Part shown: positions 21,886 through 31,403 of the stretch, in pieces
Position numbering within the stretch: position 1 is the stretch's first letter
Layout of the letters: every line of letters starts with the position of its first letter
Origin: an uncultured Holdemania sp.
GTDB lineage: Bacteria > Bacillota_I > Bacilli_A > Erysipelotrichales > Erysipelotrichaceae
DNA: 64,000 nt
Assembly (NCBI GenBank): GCA_904395815.1
Contig: CAJFOC010000023.1
Span: forward strand, 27,376 to 91,375
Direction of reading: 5' to 3'
Translations under genes and position numbers: made by a program
Notes under the pieces: model-generated
The model's input: the letters and a program-made list of their open reading frames with translations, nothing else
Databases searched by the model: none
What the model was told of the DNA's origin: nothing

Positions 21886-24778
21886 TATCGGATCCACAAC
21901 GATCAAATATGTTGTGCTGGATGAGGAGGGACGCTGTCTCAGTCAGGATTATCAGCGGCACAGCTGTCAGATCAACGAAAAACTCATCGACGTGCTGCAG
22001 ACCGTCAGCGAACGTTATCAGACCGAAACGATGCCGGTCGTCGTTTCCGGCTCGGCGGCGATGGGACTGCAGGAAAAATGCAGCGTTCCTTTCGTTCAGG
22101 AAGTGTACGCCACCCGCGTCGCGGCCCGTCACCAGCTGGAAAACACCGACTGCATCATCGAACTGGGCGGCGAGGACGCCAAAATTCTTTTTCTCAGCGG
22201 CGGTCTGGAAGTGCGGATGAACGGCACCTGCGCCGGCGGTACCGGCGCCTTCATCGATCAGATGGCGACGCTGCTGAATCTGAGCGCGGAACAGATGAAC
22301 GAAGCCGCCAAGCATGCGGAAAAAACCTATACCATCGCTTCGCGGTGCGGCGTCTTTGCCAAATCGGACATCCAGCCATTGATCAATCAGGGCGCAGACA
22401 AGGAAGATCTGGCCGCCAGCATCTATCAGGCCGTCGTCAACCAGACGATCCAGGGTCTGGCGCAGGGGCGCCGGATTGAAGGCAACGTCGTGTATCTGGG
22501 CGGTCCGCTGACGTTCAACAGCGAGCTGCGCGCCGCCTTCGACAACACGCTGCATCTGCGCGGCCTGTGTCCGGAAAACAGCCTGTATTATGTCGCCATC
22601 GGCGCCGCGCTGTCGGCCAGTGAACCGGTCAGTATTCCTCAGCTGATCGAGCAGCTGCGCAATCTGGACAGCTTCGGCACCGTCCGCTCGCTGGCGCCGC
22701 TGTTTTCCAGTCAGCAGGAATATGACGAATTCACCCGCCGGCATCAGCGCAACCAGGTCAAGGTTCACCAGCCGAAAGAGATTACCGGTCCGGTCGCACT
22801 GGGGATCGATGCCGGCAGCACGACGATCAAGCTCGTTCTGATCAATCCGCAGGAAGAAATTCTGTACACGATGTATCGTCCCAACCAGGGCAACGCCTTG
22901 CAGATCGTGCGGGAAACGCTGCTTCAGGTGATGGAACAGAATCCGCGCATGAACATCATCGCCAGCTGCGTGACCGGTTATGGCGAAGATCTGATCCGCA
23001 GCGCGCTGGGCGTGGATTTCGGCATCGTGGAAACGATGGCGCATTTCACCGCCAGCCGCAAATACATGCCGGATGTCGATTTCATCATCGATATCGGCGG
23101 CCAGGATATCAAATGTTTCAAAATTCATAACGGCGCGATCGACAACATTTTCCTCAACGAGGCCTGTTCCAGCGGCTGCGGCAGCTTCCTGCAGACCTTC
23201 GCCAACGCACTGGGCTACGACATTGCGGATTTCGCCCGCCTCGGTCTGTTTGCCAAGCATCCGACTGATCTGGGCAGCCGCTGCACCGTCTTTATGAATT
23301 CCTCAGTCAAGCAGGCGCAGAAAGATGGCGCAACGATCGAGGAAATTTCAGCCGGCCTGTCGATCAGCGTTGTCAAAAACGCTCTGTACAAGGTCATCCG
23401 CACCGCGGATGCCCGTTCGCTGGGAAAACACATCATTACCCAGGGCGGTACCTTCTACAATGACGCGGTGCTGCGGGCTTTCGAACAGGAGCTTCAGACG
23501 GAGGTCATCCGGCCGAACATCGCCGGACTGATGGGCGCTTACGGCTGCGCGCTGCACGCTTTGCGCAAAGCGCCGCAGACCAGCACGCTGTTGAATCTGC
23601 AGCAGCTGCGCGACTTTCATACCGAAGTCCGCTATGTCCAGTGCGGCTTATGCAACAACCATTGCCGTCTGACAGTCAACCAGTTTCCGGATGGCCGGCG
23701 TTTTATCGGCGGTAACCGCTGCGAACGGCCGGTCACCAAAAAATCCACCGCCCAGCAGCTGAATATGTACGCCATCAAGCGTGAACTGCTGCAGCAATAT
23801 CAGCCAGTAGCCGGCAAACGCGGCAAGATCGGTCTGCCGCTGGCGCTGAACATGCTGGAACTGCTGCCGTTCTGGCACACGTTCTTTACGGAGCTGGGCT
23901 TTGAGGTCGTCACCTCCGGCTTCGCCTCCATGGACGTGCTGCAGCGGGCGCAGAATTCCATTCCTTCCGATACGGTCTGCTTCCCGGCCAAGCTTGTCCA
24001 CGCTGCCATTGAGAAGCTTCTGGAACTGAAAGTACCGGTCATCTTCTACCCATGCATGACCTACAACATGCCGGAGAAAAACGCGGACAACAATTATAAC
24101 TGCCCGATTGTGGCCTACTATCCGGAAGTGATCGAAGGCAACGTGCAGGAAATACAGAACGTCGATTTCATCTACGATTATGTCGGCATTCACCGGCCAA
24201 ACGATTTCGCGATAAAGATTCACAAAATTCTCAGCCGGCACTTCGTCGGCCTGGGCGTCCGCGAAGTCATCAAGGCCAGCCGCCGCGCCTACCAGGCTTA
24301 CGATCAGCATCTGCAGACAATCCGGGAAAAGGGCCAGGAAATCATCACTCAGGCGCAGATCGAAAACCGCGACATCATCGTGCTGGCCGGCCGGCCGTAT
24401 CACATCGATCCGCTGGTCTGCCACGATATCGATAAACTGATCACCAGCTATGGCGCTGCCGTGATCAGCGAGGACGTCATTAACGAGGAAGTCGGCAAAA
24501 AAGAGCTGGGCGTGTGGAATCAGTGGACCTATCATTCCCGTCTGTATGCCGCCGCCCGTTACGTCTGCACCCAGCCGAAAATGAACCTGGTACAGCTGGT
24601 TTCCTTCGGCTGCGGCGTGGATGCGATCACCACCGATGAGGTGCGGGAAATTCTGGAAGATCGGGGCCGGATTTACACCCAGATCAAAATTGATGAAATC
24701 ACCAATCTGGGCGCGGTCAAGATCCGGCTTCGCTCTCTGTTTGCCGCATTGAACCAGCAGGAGGATTCCCATGAGTGA
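21869..24778 (+). CDS. Double-module acyl-CoA dehydratase activase (BcrA/HgdC-like)
   Basis: 969 residues. Two ASKHA ATPase modules follow each other: GIDIGSTTIK at 4-13 with Fe-S cysteines C121 (GTCAGGTGAF) and C160 (SRCGVFAKSD), and GIDAGSTTIK at 312-321 with C433/C437 (EACSSGCGSF) and C472. A ferredoxin-like Cys set (C592, C595, C599, C618) and a DUF2229 domain follow. HgdC-type activators drive ATP-dependent single-electron transfer to radical 2-hydroxyacyl-CoA dehydratases. The partner gene overlaps by 8 bp. In many relatives both parts form one chain of about 1400 residues. Confidence 0.9.
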   Translation: MRLGIDIGSTTIKYVVLDEEGRCLSQDYQRHSCQINEKLIDVLQTVSERYQTETMPVVVSGSAAMGLQEKCSVPFVQEVYATRVAARHQLENTDCIIELGGEDAKILFLSGGLEVRMNGTCAGGTGAFIDQMATLLNLSAEQMNEAAKHAEKTYTIASRCGVFAKSDIQPLINQGADKEDLAASIYQAVVNQTIQGLAQGRRIEGNVVYLGGPLTFNSELRAAFDNTLHLRGLCPENSLYYVAIGAALSASEPVSIPQLIEQLRNLDSFGTVRSLAPLFSSQQEYDEFTRRHQRNQVKVHQPKEITGPVALGIDAGSTTIKLVLINPQEEILYTMYRPNQGNALQIVRETLLQVMEQNPRMNIIASCVTGYGEDLIRSALGVDFGIVETMAHFTASRKYMPDVDFIIDIGGQDIKCFKIHNGAIDNIFLNEACSSGCGSFLQTFANALGYDIADFARLGLFAKHPTDLGSRCTVFMNSSVKQAQKDGATIEEISAGLSISVVKNALYKVIRTADARSLGKHIITQGGTFYNDAVLRAFEQELQTEVIRPNIAGLMGAYGCALHALRKAPQTSTLLNLQQLRDFHTEVRYVQCGLCNNHCRLTVNQFPDGRRFIGGNRCERPVTKKSTAQQLNMYAIKRELLQQYQPVAGKRGKIGLPLALNMLELLPFWHTFFTELGFEVVTSGFASMDVLQRAQNSIPSDTVCFPAKLVHAAIEKLLELKVPVIFYPCMTYNMPEKNADNNYNCPIVAYYPEVIEGNVQEIQNVDFIYDYVGIHRPNDFAIKIHKILSRHFVGLGVREVIKASRRAYQAYDQHLQTIREKGQEIITQAQIENRDIIVLAGRPYHIDPLVCHDIDKLITSYGAAVISEDVINEEVGKKELGVWNQWTYHSRLYAAARYVCTQPKMNLVQLVSFGCGVDAITTDEVREILEDRGRIYTQIKIDEITNLGAVKIRLRSLFAALNQQEDSHE

Positions 24779-26042
24779 AAACAAAGTACTGTTTACCAAA
24801 GAGATGAGCAAGGACTACACCATTCTGATCCCGATGATGGCGCCGATTCATTTTCAGCTGCTGCGCAACGTTCTGGTGCACAGCCGATACAAGGTCGAGC
24901 TGTTAGAAAATACCGGACCGGCAGTGGTGGAAGAAGGACTGAAATATGTTCATAACGATACGTGCTATCCGGCGCTGTTGGTCATCGGTCAGATGATCGA
25001 CGCTTTGAAAAGCGGAAAATACGATCCGCACAAGTCGGCTCTGATCATCACCCAGACCGGCGGAGGATGCCGGGCCAGCAATTACATTTTCCTGCTGCGC
25101 AAGGCGCTGAAAAAAGCAGGGCTGGGTTATGTTCCGGTCATTTCACTGAACATGGCCGGTCTGGACTCCCAGCCGGGCTTCAAGCTGACGTTGTCCATGC
25201 TGCAGAAAATGCTGGCCGCGCTGGTCTATGGCGATCTGCTGATGGATCTGAGCAATCAGGTACGGCCTTATGAAGCCGATAACGGCACTGCCGACCGGCT
25301 CGTTCAGCACTGGATCGACGATCTTTCCCGTCAGTTCGATCACCGCCAGGGACTGTCCGCAGCGCAGATGAAACGCAACATGCGCGATATCGTCACCTCC
25401 TTTGCCGCCATTGAACGGCAGCCGCGAAACTGCGTTAAGGTCGGCATCGTCGGGGAAATCTATATCAAGTATTCGCCGCTGGGCAACAACGATCTGGAAA
25501 AGTTTCTGGCCGAACAGGGCTGCGAGGTCAAAGTGCCGGGAATCATGGGCTTTCTGCTGTACTGCATCTACAACGGCATCGAGGATATCAAGCTTTATGG
25601 CGGCGGGCGTTCACGGGCAGCGGTGCTGCGCGTCGCTTACGCCTATGTGCTGAAGCTGGAAAAGATGATCATCGACGCCATCCGCCGGTATTCTGATTTT
25701 GAAGTTCCGGGCACCTTCCCGCAGATGAAAGCCGGAGCGGAAGAAATCATCGGTCTGGGCGCCAAGATGGGCGAGGGCTGGCTATTGACTGGCGAAATGG
25801 TCGAACTCAGCCGCAGCGGCTACAAAAACATCATCTGCACGCAGCCGTTTGGCTGTCTGCCCAACCACATTGTCGGCAAGGGCATGATCCGCAAGATCCG
25901 CCATCAGGATCCGGACTGCAACATTGTGGCCATCGATTACGATCCGAGCGCGACCCGGGTAAATCAGGAAAACCGCATCAAGCTGATGCTGGCCATCGCC
26001 CGGGAAAACATGGCCCGCAACGCGCAGCAGACCTCCGTCTGA
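24771..26042 (+). CDS. 2-hydroxyacyl-CoA dehydratase (HgdB/FldB)-like protein
   Basis: 423 residues with the 2-hydroxyglutaryl-CoA dehydratase D-component fold: KYVHNDTCYPALLVIGQM, TGGGCRASNY, GEIYIKYSPLGNN and QPFGCLPNHIVGKG carry the conserved cysteines likely to ligate a [4Fe-4S] cluster. It starts inside the end of the activase gene (ATGAGTGA), so the pair is translationally coupled. Whether it dehydrates an acyl-CoA is not known for this double-activase subgroup. Confidence 0.87.
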   Translation: MSENKVLFTKEMSKDYTILIPMMAPIHFQLLRNVLVHSRYKVELLENTGPAVVEEGLKYVHNDTCYPALLVIGQMIDALKSGKYDPHKSALIITQTGGGCRASNYIFLLRKALKKAGLGYVPVISLNMAGLDSQPGFKLTLSMLQKMLAALVYGDLLMDLSNQVRPYEADNGTADRLVQHWIDDLSRQFDHRQGLSAAQMKRNMRDIVTSFAAIERQPRNCVKVGIVGEIYIKYSPLGNNDLEKFLAEQGCEVKVPGIMGFLLYCIYNGIEDIKLYGGGRSRAAVLRVAYAYVLKLEKMIIDAIRRYSDFEVPGTFPQMKAGAEEIIGLGAKMGEGWLLTGEMVELSRSGYKNIICTQPFGCLPNHIVGKGMIRKIRHQDPDCNIVAIDYDPSATRVNQENRIKLMLAIARENMARNAQQTSV

Positions 26043-26046
26043 GCAC

Positions 26047-26080
26047 AGGAATTCCTTTCTTTAAGGAGTTCCTTTTTTAT
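26047..26080 (+). terminator. Terminator of the MarR/activase operon
   Basis: AGGAATTCCTT / AAGGAGTTCCT stem, then TTTTTTATTTTT on the plus strand, 5 bp after the dehydratase stop. Confidence 0.85.
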
Positions 26081-26113
26081 TTTTCCTTTTCCGCGATATC
26101 CCGTCTTTGACCG

Positions 26114-26145
26114 ATTTAAAAAAGCGAAGCATACCGCCTCGCTTA
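26114..26145 (-). terminator. Terminator of the adenosine deaminase gene
   Basis: AAGCGA / TCGCTT stem overlapping the add stop codon, with TTTTTT on the minus strand. Confidence 0.7.
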
Positions 26146-27156
26146 CAGACATTCCATCAGTTTTCGGGTCAGCTGCTGCTTCTGCTGACGATCCAGAAAC
26201 GCAGCGCGGACACTGTTGAGATTCAGATGAATCAGATCCTCACGGGTCATGCCCAGATACCGCACTGCCCGCTCATATTCCTGATCCAGCGTCGTTGCGG
26301 AAATGGTCATGTTATCGGTGTTGAGCGTAACCAGCGCGCCCCGCTCATACAGCGGCCGCAGCGCATGATCACTGTAGCTGGCCTGATTGCGGCACTGAAC
26401 GTTGCTGGTAAGACACATTTCCAGCGGAATCTTCCGTTCGATGACCTCGGCCAGCACCGCCGGATCCTGCAGGCAATGCCCGCCATGACCGATCCGCGAA
26501 GCCCCCAGCCGAAGCGCCGTTGCCACCGAAGAGGCCGGTCCGCTTTCTCCGGCATGAATGGTATAGGGAATGCCGTATTCCTGCGCTTTGCGGAAACAAT
26601 CCTGATAGCTTTCCATCGGTACTGCGCCTTCTGCGCCAGCCAGATCCAGCGCGACCACGCCCTTGCCCTGAAACTCCCGGGCCGTCTGTACCGTTTCCAG
26701 ATTCTGCAGGTGGTTGATCTGCGCATCCTGCAGCGTCATCATCGACAGAATCAGGCCGACTCGAATCTGCGGATGTTCGCTCATCGCGATCCGCATCCCC
26801 TTGATGACCGCTTTGACCACCTGATGCTGCGTCAGTCCCTTACGGGTGTGCAGCTGCGGGGCAAAGCGAATTTCCGCATAGACAAGCCCCTGCAAAGCCA
26901 GCGTCTTGACCAGCTCGCGTGAGCACAGCAATAACGCTTCCTCATCCTGCAGAATGGAGATCGGCAATTCAAAACAGGCCAGATAATCTTCCAGCGAACG
27001 GATATCCGGACGGACTGTCATCTGACGGGCAAACTCGCTGAGCGAACAATCCGGCGCGATAATGCCTCTTTCCTGCGCCAGCGCATACGCCAGCTTGATG
27101 TCCAGCGATCCATCCAGATGCAGATGCAGGTCAATTTTTGGAAAATTCAGATTCAT
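26143..27156 (-). CDS. add: Adenosine deaminase
   Basis: 337-residue amidohydrolase converting adenosine to inosine. DLHLHLDGS near residues 9-17, catalytic HAGES, SRIGHG and TLNTDNMTIS supply the metal and proton-transfer residues. The NTDNM form instead of NTDDP is common in Gram-positive members. GAGGTGAAAC precedes the ATG, and TTGACA-17-TTAACT lies at 27191-27219. Confidence 0.93.
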   Translation of the reverse strand: MNLNFPKIDLHLHLDGSLDIKLAYALAQERGIIAPDCSLSEFARQMTVRPDIRSLEDYLACFELPISILQDEEALLLCSRELVKTLALQGLVYAEIRFAPQLHTRKGLTQHQVVKAVIKGMRIAMSEHPQIRVGLILSMMTLQDAQINHLQNLETVQTAREFQGKGVVALDLAGAEGAVPMESYQDCFRKAQEYGIPYTIHAGESGPASSVATALRLGASRIGHGGHCLQDPAVLAEVIERKIPLEMCLTSNVQCRNQASYSDHALRPLYERGALVTLNTDNMTISATTLDQEYERAVRYLGMTREDLIHLNLNSVRAAFLDRQQKQQLTRKLMECL

Positions 27157-27190
27157 GGTTGTTTCACCTCAATGCTATTTCTTGTTATCC

Positions 27191-27219
27191 AGTTAACCAG
27201 ATTTTCAAAAGGTTGTCAA
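27191..27219 (-). promoter_or_regulatory. Promoter of add
   Basis: Minus-strand TTGACA (27214-27219), 17-bp spacer, TTAACT (27191-27196). The -35 overlaps the end of the asparaginase gene. Confidence 0.6.
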
Positions 27220-28223
27220 TCGCTTTCCGACGACCGTTCCCCAACCAGACTGCGTTCAAACAACGCGCGGATCTCAACCGGATCCGAAGTCTGTCCCAGC
27301 ACCCACATCAGCTTGGTTACCGCCGCTTCGCTGGTCATGTCCTTGCCTTCCAGCACGCCATAACGCAATACTTTCTGTCCGACTTCATACACGCTGAAAT
27401 CGCTGGGTTCATACAGGCACTGACTGCAGACCACTACCGTAATTCCCTGCTCTGTCATCTGCCTCAGCTTGGCGCTCAGATCCCGCCGCACAAAGGACAG
27501 GCCGCCGATACCAAACGCCTCGATGACCACTCCCTGCACCTTCATCTGCATCAGCGCGTCAAACAGCCGCGGATCCATTCCCGGAATCAGCTTGATCAGC
27601 ACGACGTTCTGACACAGCTGCGGACGCAGACGGAAAGAACCGTGAAGCGACGGAAGCACGGACTCGCGGATATTCAGCCCGCGGCTGTCAATCCAGCCGG
27701 CATTCTTTTCATTGACGCTTTCAAACGCCTGAAAATGTGTGGTTCTCACCTTGACCGCCCGTGTTCCCAGCATGATAGTCCGGTTGAAGGCAATGTACAC
27801 GCCCGGTTTGCCGCTGGCCGCCATCGCCAGAGCGGTGCGGATGTTTTCCGGACCATCGCTCAGCGGATGATTCAGCGGCAGCTGAGATCCGGTCAGTACC
27901 ACGGGAAACGGAACGTTTTCCAGCATAAAGCTCAGTGCCGCCGCCGTATAGGCCATCGTATCGGTTCCATGCGTCAGCAATACGCCGTCCACTTTTCCTT
28001 TCTGTACCAGATTCGCAATCTGTCCGGCAATCCGCTGCCATTCTTCCGGCTGAATGTTGGAGCTGTCCAGCGCAAACAGATCCATGATCTCAATTTCATA
28101 CTGATCGATCAGCGAGCCCAGCAGCGCCCGCAGCTGCCGGCCATCCAGACGCGGCGTCAGTCCCTGCTGATCCTGCTGACAGGCGATTGTGCCGCCGGTA
28201 GTCAGCCATGCGATATGATGCAT
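27216..28223 (-). CDS. ansA: Type I L-asparaginase
   Basis: Cytoplasmic asparaginase of about 335 residues without signal peptide, hydrolysing Asn to Asp and ammonia. LTTGGTIA near residues 7-14 contains the nucleophilic Thr and LLTHGTDTMAYTA the second Thr-Asp pair. The frame continues 22 codons upstream; I chose ATG 28223 because AGGG lies six bases before it and homologues begin close to the TTGGTIA motif. Confidence 0.9.
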   Translation of the reverse strand: MHHIAWLTTGGTIACQQDQQGLTPRLDGRQLRALLGSLIDQYEIEIMDLFALDSSNIQPEEWQRIAGQIANLVQKGKVDGVLLTHGTDTMAYTAAALSFMLENVPFPVVLTGSQLPLNHPLSDGPENIRTALAMAASGKPGVYIAFNRTIMLGTRAVKVRTTHFQAFESVNEKNAGWIDSRGLNIRESVLPSLHGSFRLRPQLCQNVVLIKLIPGMDPRLFDALMQMKVQGVVIEAFGIGGLSFVRRDLSAKLRQMTEQGITVVVCSQCLYEPSDFSVYEVGQKVLRYGVLEGKDMTSEAAVTKLMWVLGQTSDPVEIRALFERSLVGERSSESD

Positions 28224-28318
28224 TGTCATCCCTGCTTTCTTCTGTATCATCATACAGGAACCAGGACGGAATGCAAGCCTGTCTGTCATTTTTCTGAGGA
28301 TATGCTACAATAGGGACG

Positions 28319-29977
28319 GTGATGACAATGGATTTCAGAAAACAAATCATTTATCAGATCTGGCCGCGCAGCTTTCAGGATTCCAATCACGATGGTATCG
28401 GTGATCTGCGGGGCATTCTGCAGCGTCTGGATTATCTGCAGTCGCTGGGCGTCGATCTGATCTGGCTGTCGCCGATATACTGCAGTCCCAACACGGATTA
28501 TGGTTATGACATCAGTGATTATTATCAGATTCACCCGGAATTCGGCACTATGGAGGATTTCGATGAGCTGCTGGCGCAGTGCCGTCAGCGCGGCATGGGC
28601 ATCATCATGGATCTGGTTGCCAACCACACCAGCGACCAGCATCCCTGGTTTCAGCAATGTCTGCGCGATGTTCACAGCCCGTTCCGTGACTGTTATTATT
28701 TCCGGGAAGGAAAAGACGGCAATCCGCCCAACAACTGGATCAGCATGTTCGGCGGCAGCGCCTGGACCCGCGATCCGCTGAAGGAAAACAGCTGGTATCT
28801 GACGACCTTCACGCCGCATCAGTGCGATCTGAACTGGGAAAACCCCGCCGTCCGGCAGGAAATCGTCAACATCATGCGTTTCTGGCTGAATAAGGGCGTC
28901 AGCGGATTCCGCATGGACGTGATCAATACCATTGCCAAAAAAGAGGGCCTGCCCAGCTATCGGCCGCACAAAAAAGGATATCAGTTCGCACGGGAATACA
29001 TGACCAATCTGCCTCGTTCCCATCAGTTTCTGCAGCAGCTGATGGCTCAGCTGCAGGACTTCGATTTCATCACAATCGGCGAGGGCATGATGGCGGATAA
29101 CGATGCCTGCGCGCTGTATGCCGGCGAGGGACGCGGTGAGCTGAACATGATGATCATGTTTGATCTTCACCTGCAGGATTGCGGCCCGCTGGGCAAATAT
29201 GATTTCCGCAAGCTGTACCACTGGACAATCCCCGGTTTCAAGTCCATTCTTTTCCGCTGGCAAAGCGACAGTCAGCAGCGCCATTACTGGGTAGCCAATT
29301 ACATGAACAATCACGATCAGCCCCGTTCTCTCTCCCGTTTCGGCGACGATCACCGTTATCGCACAGAAAGCGCCAAAGCTTTCGCGCTGATGAACCTGAC
29401 GCTCAGAGGCACGCCGCTGATTTACCAGGGCGAGGAAATCGGAATGACCAACTGTCTTCTGCAGCCGCAGGAATGGCGCGACTACGAAGCCATCAACATC
29501 TTTCAGACGCTGCAGACCATGATGCATCTGCCTCGTTTTCTGGCGCTGAAAGTCGTTCAGCGCATGACGCGGGATCATGCCCGCACGCCGATGCAGTGGG
29601 ATGACAGCCCTTATGGCGGTTTCAGCGACCACCAGCCATGGATCAAGGTCAATCCCAACTATACCACGATCAACCTGAAGCGGGATGAACAGTCCGACCA
29701 GAGCATTGTCCGCTGGTACCGTGAAGTCATCCGCCTGCGCAAAGCTCACAGCGCTCTCAATACCGGGGCCATGGAACCGGTGCTGCGCAAGCATCGTCAG
29801 ATTCTGGCCTACCGGCGTTTTGACTCACAGCAGGAATTTCTGATTCTGATCAATCTCAGCGGTTCTGTTGCCCGCTATTCGCTGAAAGAACAGGGCCGCC
29901 GGCTGCTGGATTCGCATCCGGATCCGCGCCCGGGACTGTTAAAACCGTATGAATCACGTCTGATTCAGATACGCTGA
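28319..29977 (+). CDS. GH13 alpha-glucosidase (oligo-1,6-glucosidase type)
   Basis: 552-residue cytoplasmic retaining glucosidase. The (beta/alpha)8 motifs are all seen: DLVANHTS (region I), nucleophile D200 in GFRMDVIN, acid/base E255 in TIGEGM and D333 in NNHDQPR. The family includes oligo-1,6-glucosidase, sucrase-isomaltase-like and trehalose-6-phosphate hydrolases; a branched or short alpha-glucoside is the likely substrate. AGGG six bases before ATG 28319 supports this start, though ATG 28328 is possible. Divergent from the asparaginase gene; no transporter nearby. Confidence 0.9.
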   Translation: MMTMDFRKQIIYQIWPRSFQDSNHDGIGDLRGILQRLDYLQSLGVDLIWLSPIYCSPNTDYGYDISDYYQIHPEFGTMEDFDELLAQCRQRGMGIIMDLVANHTSDQHPWFQQCLRDVHSPFRDCYYFREGKDGNPPNNWISMFGGSAWTRDPLKENSWYLTTFTPHQCDLNWENPAVRQEIVNIMRFWLNKGVSGFRMDVINTIAKKEGLPSYRPHKKGYQFAREYMTNLPRSHQFLQQLMAQLQDFDFITIGEGMMADNDACALYAGEGRGELNMMIMFDLHLQDCGPLGKYDFRKLYHWTIPGFKSILFRWQSDSQQRHYWVANYMNNHDQPRSLSRFGDDHRYRTESAKAFALMNLTLRGTPLIYQGEEIGMTNCLLQPQEWRDYEAINIFQTLQTMMHLPRFLALKVVQRMTRDHARTPMQWDDSPYGGFSDHQPWIKVNPNYTTINLKRDEQSDQSIVRWYREVIRLRKAHSALNTGAMEPVLRKHRQILAYRRFDSQQEFLILINLSGSVARYSLKEQGRRLLDSHPDPRPGLLKPYESRLIQIR

Positions 29978-30000
29978 CAAACCCGCCTGCTCAGCCTTCG

Positions 30001-30150
30001 TCAAAAAGTCTGAGATGGGCGATCTTCTGTGCCAGAAAAGACAAGGGAGTCAACACCACGAATTGACTGAGAAGAGACACAATCCTCAGAGAAATGAAGA
30101 TGAGGGTCTTTTAAATTGAGGACAGATAAGATAGAATAAGTAATAGACAT
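30001..30150 (-). mobile_element. ISL3-like transposase remnant (N-terminal 41 codons)
   Basis: An ATG with AAAGGA nine bases upstream opens a 49-codon frame: SITYSILSVLNLKDPHLHF then RGVDSLVFSGT, the usual N-terminal pattern of ISL3-family transposases. After that point the sequence no longer fits, and a stop follows eight codons later, so the rest of the element has been deleted. The AT-rich flank (30151-30230) may be the original IS end. The stretch 29978-30000 between the glucosidase stop and the remnant shows nothing. Confidence 0.6.
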
Positions 30151-30230
30151 AGTGAGATTTCCTTTCTGTAATTTGTGGTGATTTTATTGTAACGGAAATT
30201 CTTACCTATGTCTCTTTTTTTATACTCAAG

Positions 30231-30258
30231 AAAAAAGGCGTTGGTTTCCACCAACACC
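30231..30258 (-). terminator. Terminator after the HAD phosphatase
   Basis: GGTGTTGGT / ACCAACGCC stem with a GGAA loop followed by TTTTTTC on the minus strand, 38 bp after the stop. Confidence 0.85.
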
Positions 30259-30295
30259 AAAATTTATAGAACCTTTTCTTTTTGAAACAGACCGC

Positions 30296-30988
30296 TCACC
30301 CCTGAGGCTGCCGGGTCTGATTTTCTTTTTCCAGCTGCTGCAGCACCCAGCGGCGTACCGCTTCCATCGAGTCCACAACCTGCCAGGCTTCCCTGCCTTC
30401 AAACTGCCGCAGCGGCGTGGTGTCCTCGACGCCGAAAACCCGGACGCCGGCGGCATACCCCGCCTGAACGCCATTGGGCGAATCTTCGATGATAATGCAA
30501 TCCTGCGGCTTCAGCGCCTGCCGCTCTATCATCGCCAGATACAGATCCGGATGCGGCTTGCGGCGGCCGGCCTCATCCGCGAAAATGGCATCGTCAAATT
30601 CTTCGGCAATGCCCGCCCGCTGCAGAAACCATTCCGCATTCTCGCGCGGGGTGGAGGAAACGATCAGCCGTCGGATTCCGTTTTCTTTCAGCGTCGCCAG
30701 CATCTCCCGCACCCCCGGGCGAAGCGGCATCCCCTGCTGTTCGACCAGCTGACGGGTGCGGATCATTTTCTGCTGACGCATCTGATCATATATTTCCGGC
30801 GGCGGCAGAAGATGACCGTATTTGCGCCGGTTTTCCTCCGGGGATCCGCCCATCATCTGTGATATGACGGAAACATCAAACACGTTGCCCCATTCCTCAT
30901 TGATCTGTCGCCACAGATTCAGCGAAATCCGTTCGCTGTCAATCAACACGCCGTCCATGTCAAACATCACGGCTTTCAGACGATTCAC
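30296..30988 (-). CDS. HAD-superfamily hydrolase (phosphoglucomutase/phosphatase type)
   Basis: 230 residues. Motif I VMFDMDGVLID, motif II VSSTPRE, motif III lysine in RRKPHPDLY and motif IV IIIEDSPNGVQAG place it in HAD subfamily IA with a helical cap, near beta-phosphoglucomutases and sugar phosphatases. Substrate unknown. I chose GTG 30988: AAGGAGGA lies seven bases before it, while the ATG two codons earlier is only one base from that site. Follows the small membrane protein gene by 13 bp. Confidence 0.87.
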   Translation of the reverse strand: MNRLKAVMFDMDGVLIDSERISLNLWRQINEEWGNVFDVSVISQMMGGSPEENRRKYGHLLPPPEIYDQMRQQKMIRTRQLVEQQGMPLRPGVREMLATLKENGIRRLIVSSTPRENAEWFLQRAGIAEEFDDAIFADEAGRRKPHPDLYLAMIERQALKPQDCIIIEDSPNGVQAGYAAGVRVFGVEDTTPLRQFEGREAWQVVDSMEAVRRWVLQQLEKENQTRQPQG

Positions 30989-31001
30989 TGTCATTCCTCC
31001 T

Positions 31002-31364
31002 TTATTCTTCCTGATGATTCTGCTGATCCTGATAGCTGATCTTATGCCCGTACAGACAGGCCGCAAAAATCACCAGCGCTACCAGTCCGCCCATCAGAAA
31101 ATTTCCGTCGGTGAACCAGCCATTGCTGAAGCACCAGGCCCAGAAAGCGCTGAATCCCGCTGAAATCAGCCAGTAACCAATCAGAAAGCGAAACACCAGC
31201 CGCAATAGCAGAATCAGCGCTGCCCCCGCTGCCAGCGCCAGCCAGGCCGGACGCCCCTGATCCAGCAGCGTCAGTCCGGCCAGCACCGCCAGCAGAAGAC
31301 TTTCTATATTGATCATGGTCAGGCTTCGAATCGCTTCCATTCTTCCTTTTCCAAATGGATTCAT
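31002..31364 (-). CDS. Small membrane protein of unknown function
   Basis: 120 residues with four probable hydrophobic segments (about 20-35, 40-60, 60-80 and 88-106) and a polar tail (SYQDQQNHQEE). I do not recognise a family. GAGGTGAGTCACG precedes ATG 31364. Likely cotranscribed with the HAD gene. Confidence 0.65.
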   Translation of the reverse strand: MNPFGKGRMEAIRSLTMINIESLLLAVLAGLTLLDQGRPAWLALAAGAALILLLRLVFRFLIGYWLISAGFSAFWAWCFSNGWFTDGNFLMGGLVALVIFAACLYGHKISYQDQQNHQEE

Positions 31365-31403
31365 CGTGACTCACCTCATTGTTTACTCGTCTTTCATTCC
31401 GTT

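Noticed and set aside
21806..23260. Minus-strand open frame of 484 codons opposite the activase
   Set aside because: Shadow of the conserved activase gene; no recognisable motif and no promoter or ribosome site.
28286..29794. Minus-strand open frame of 502 codons opposite the GH13 gene
   Set aside because: Shadow of the glucosidase, which has all catalytic motifs.
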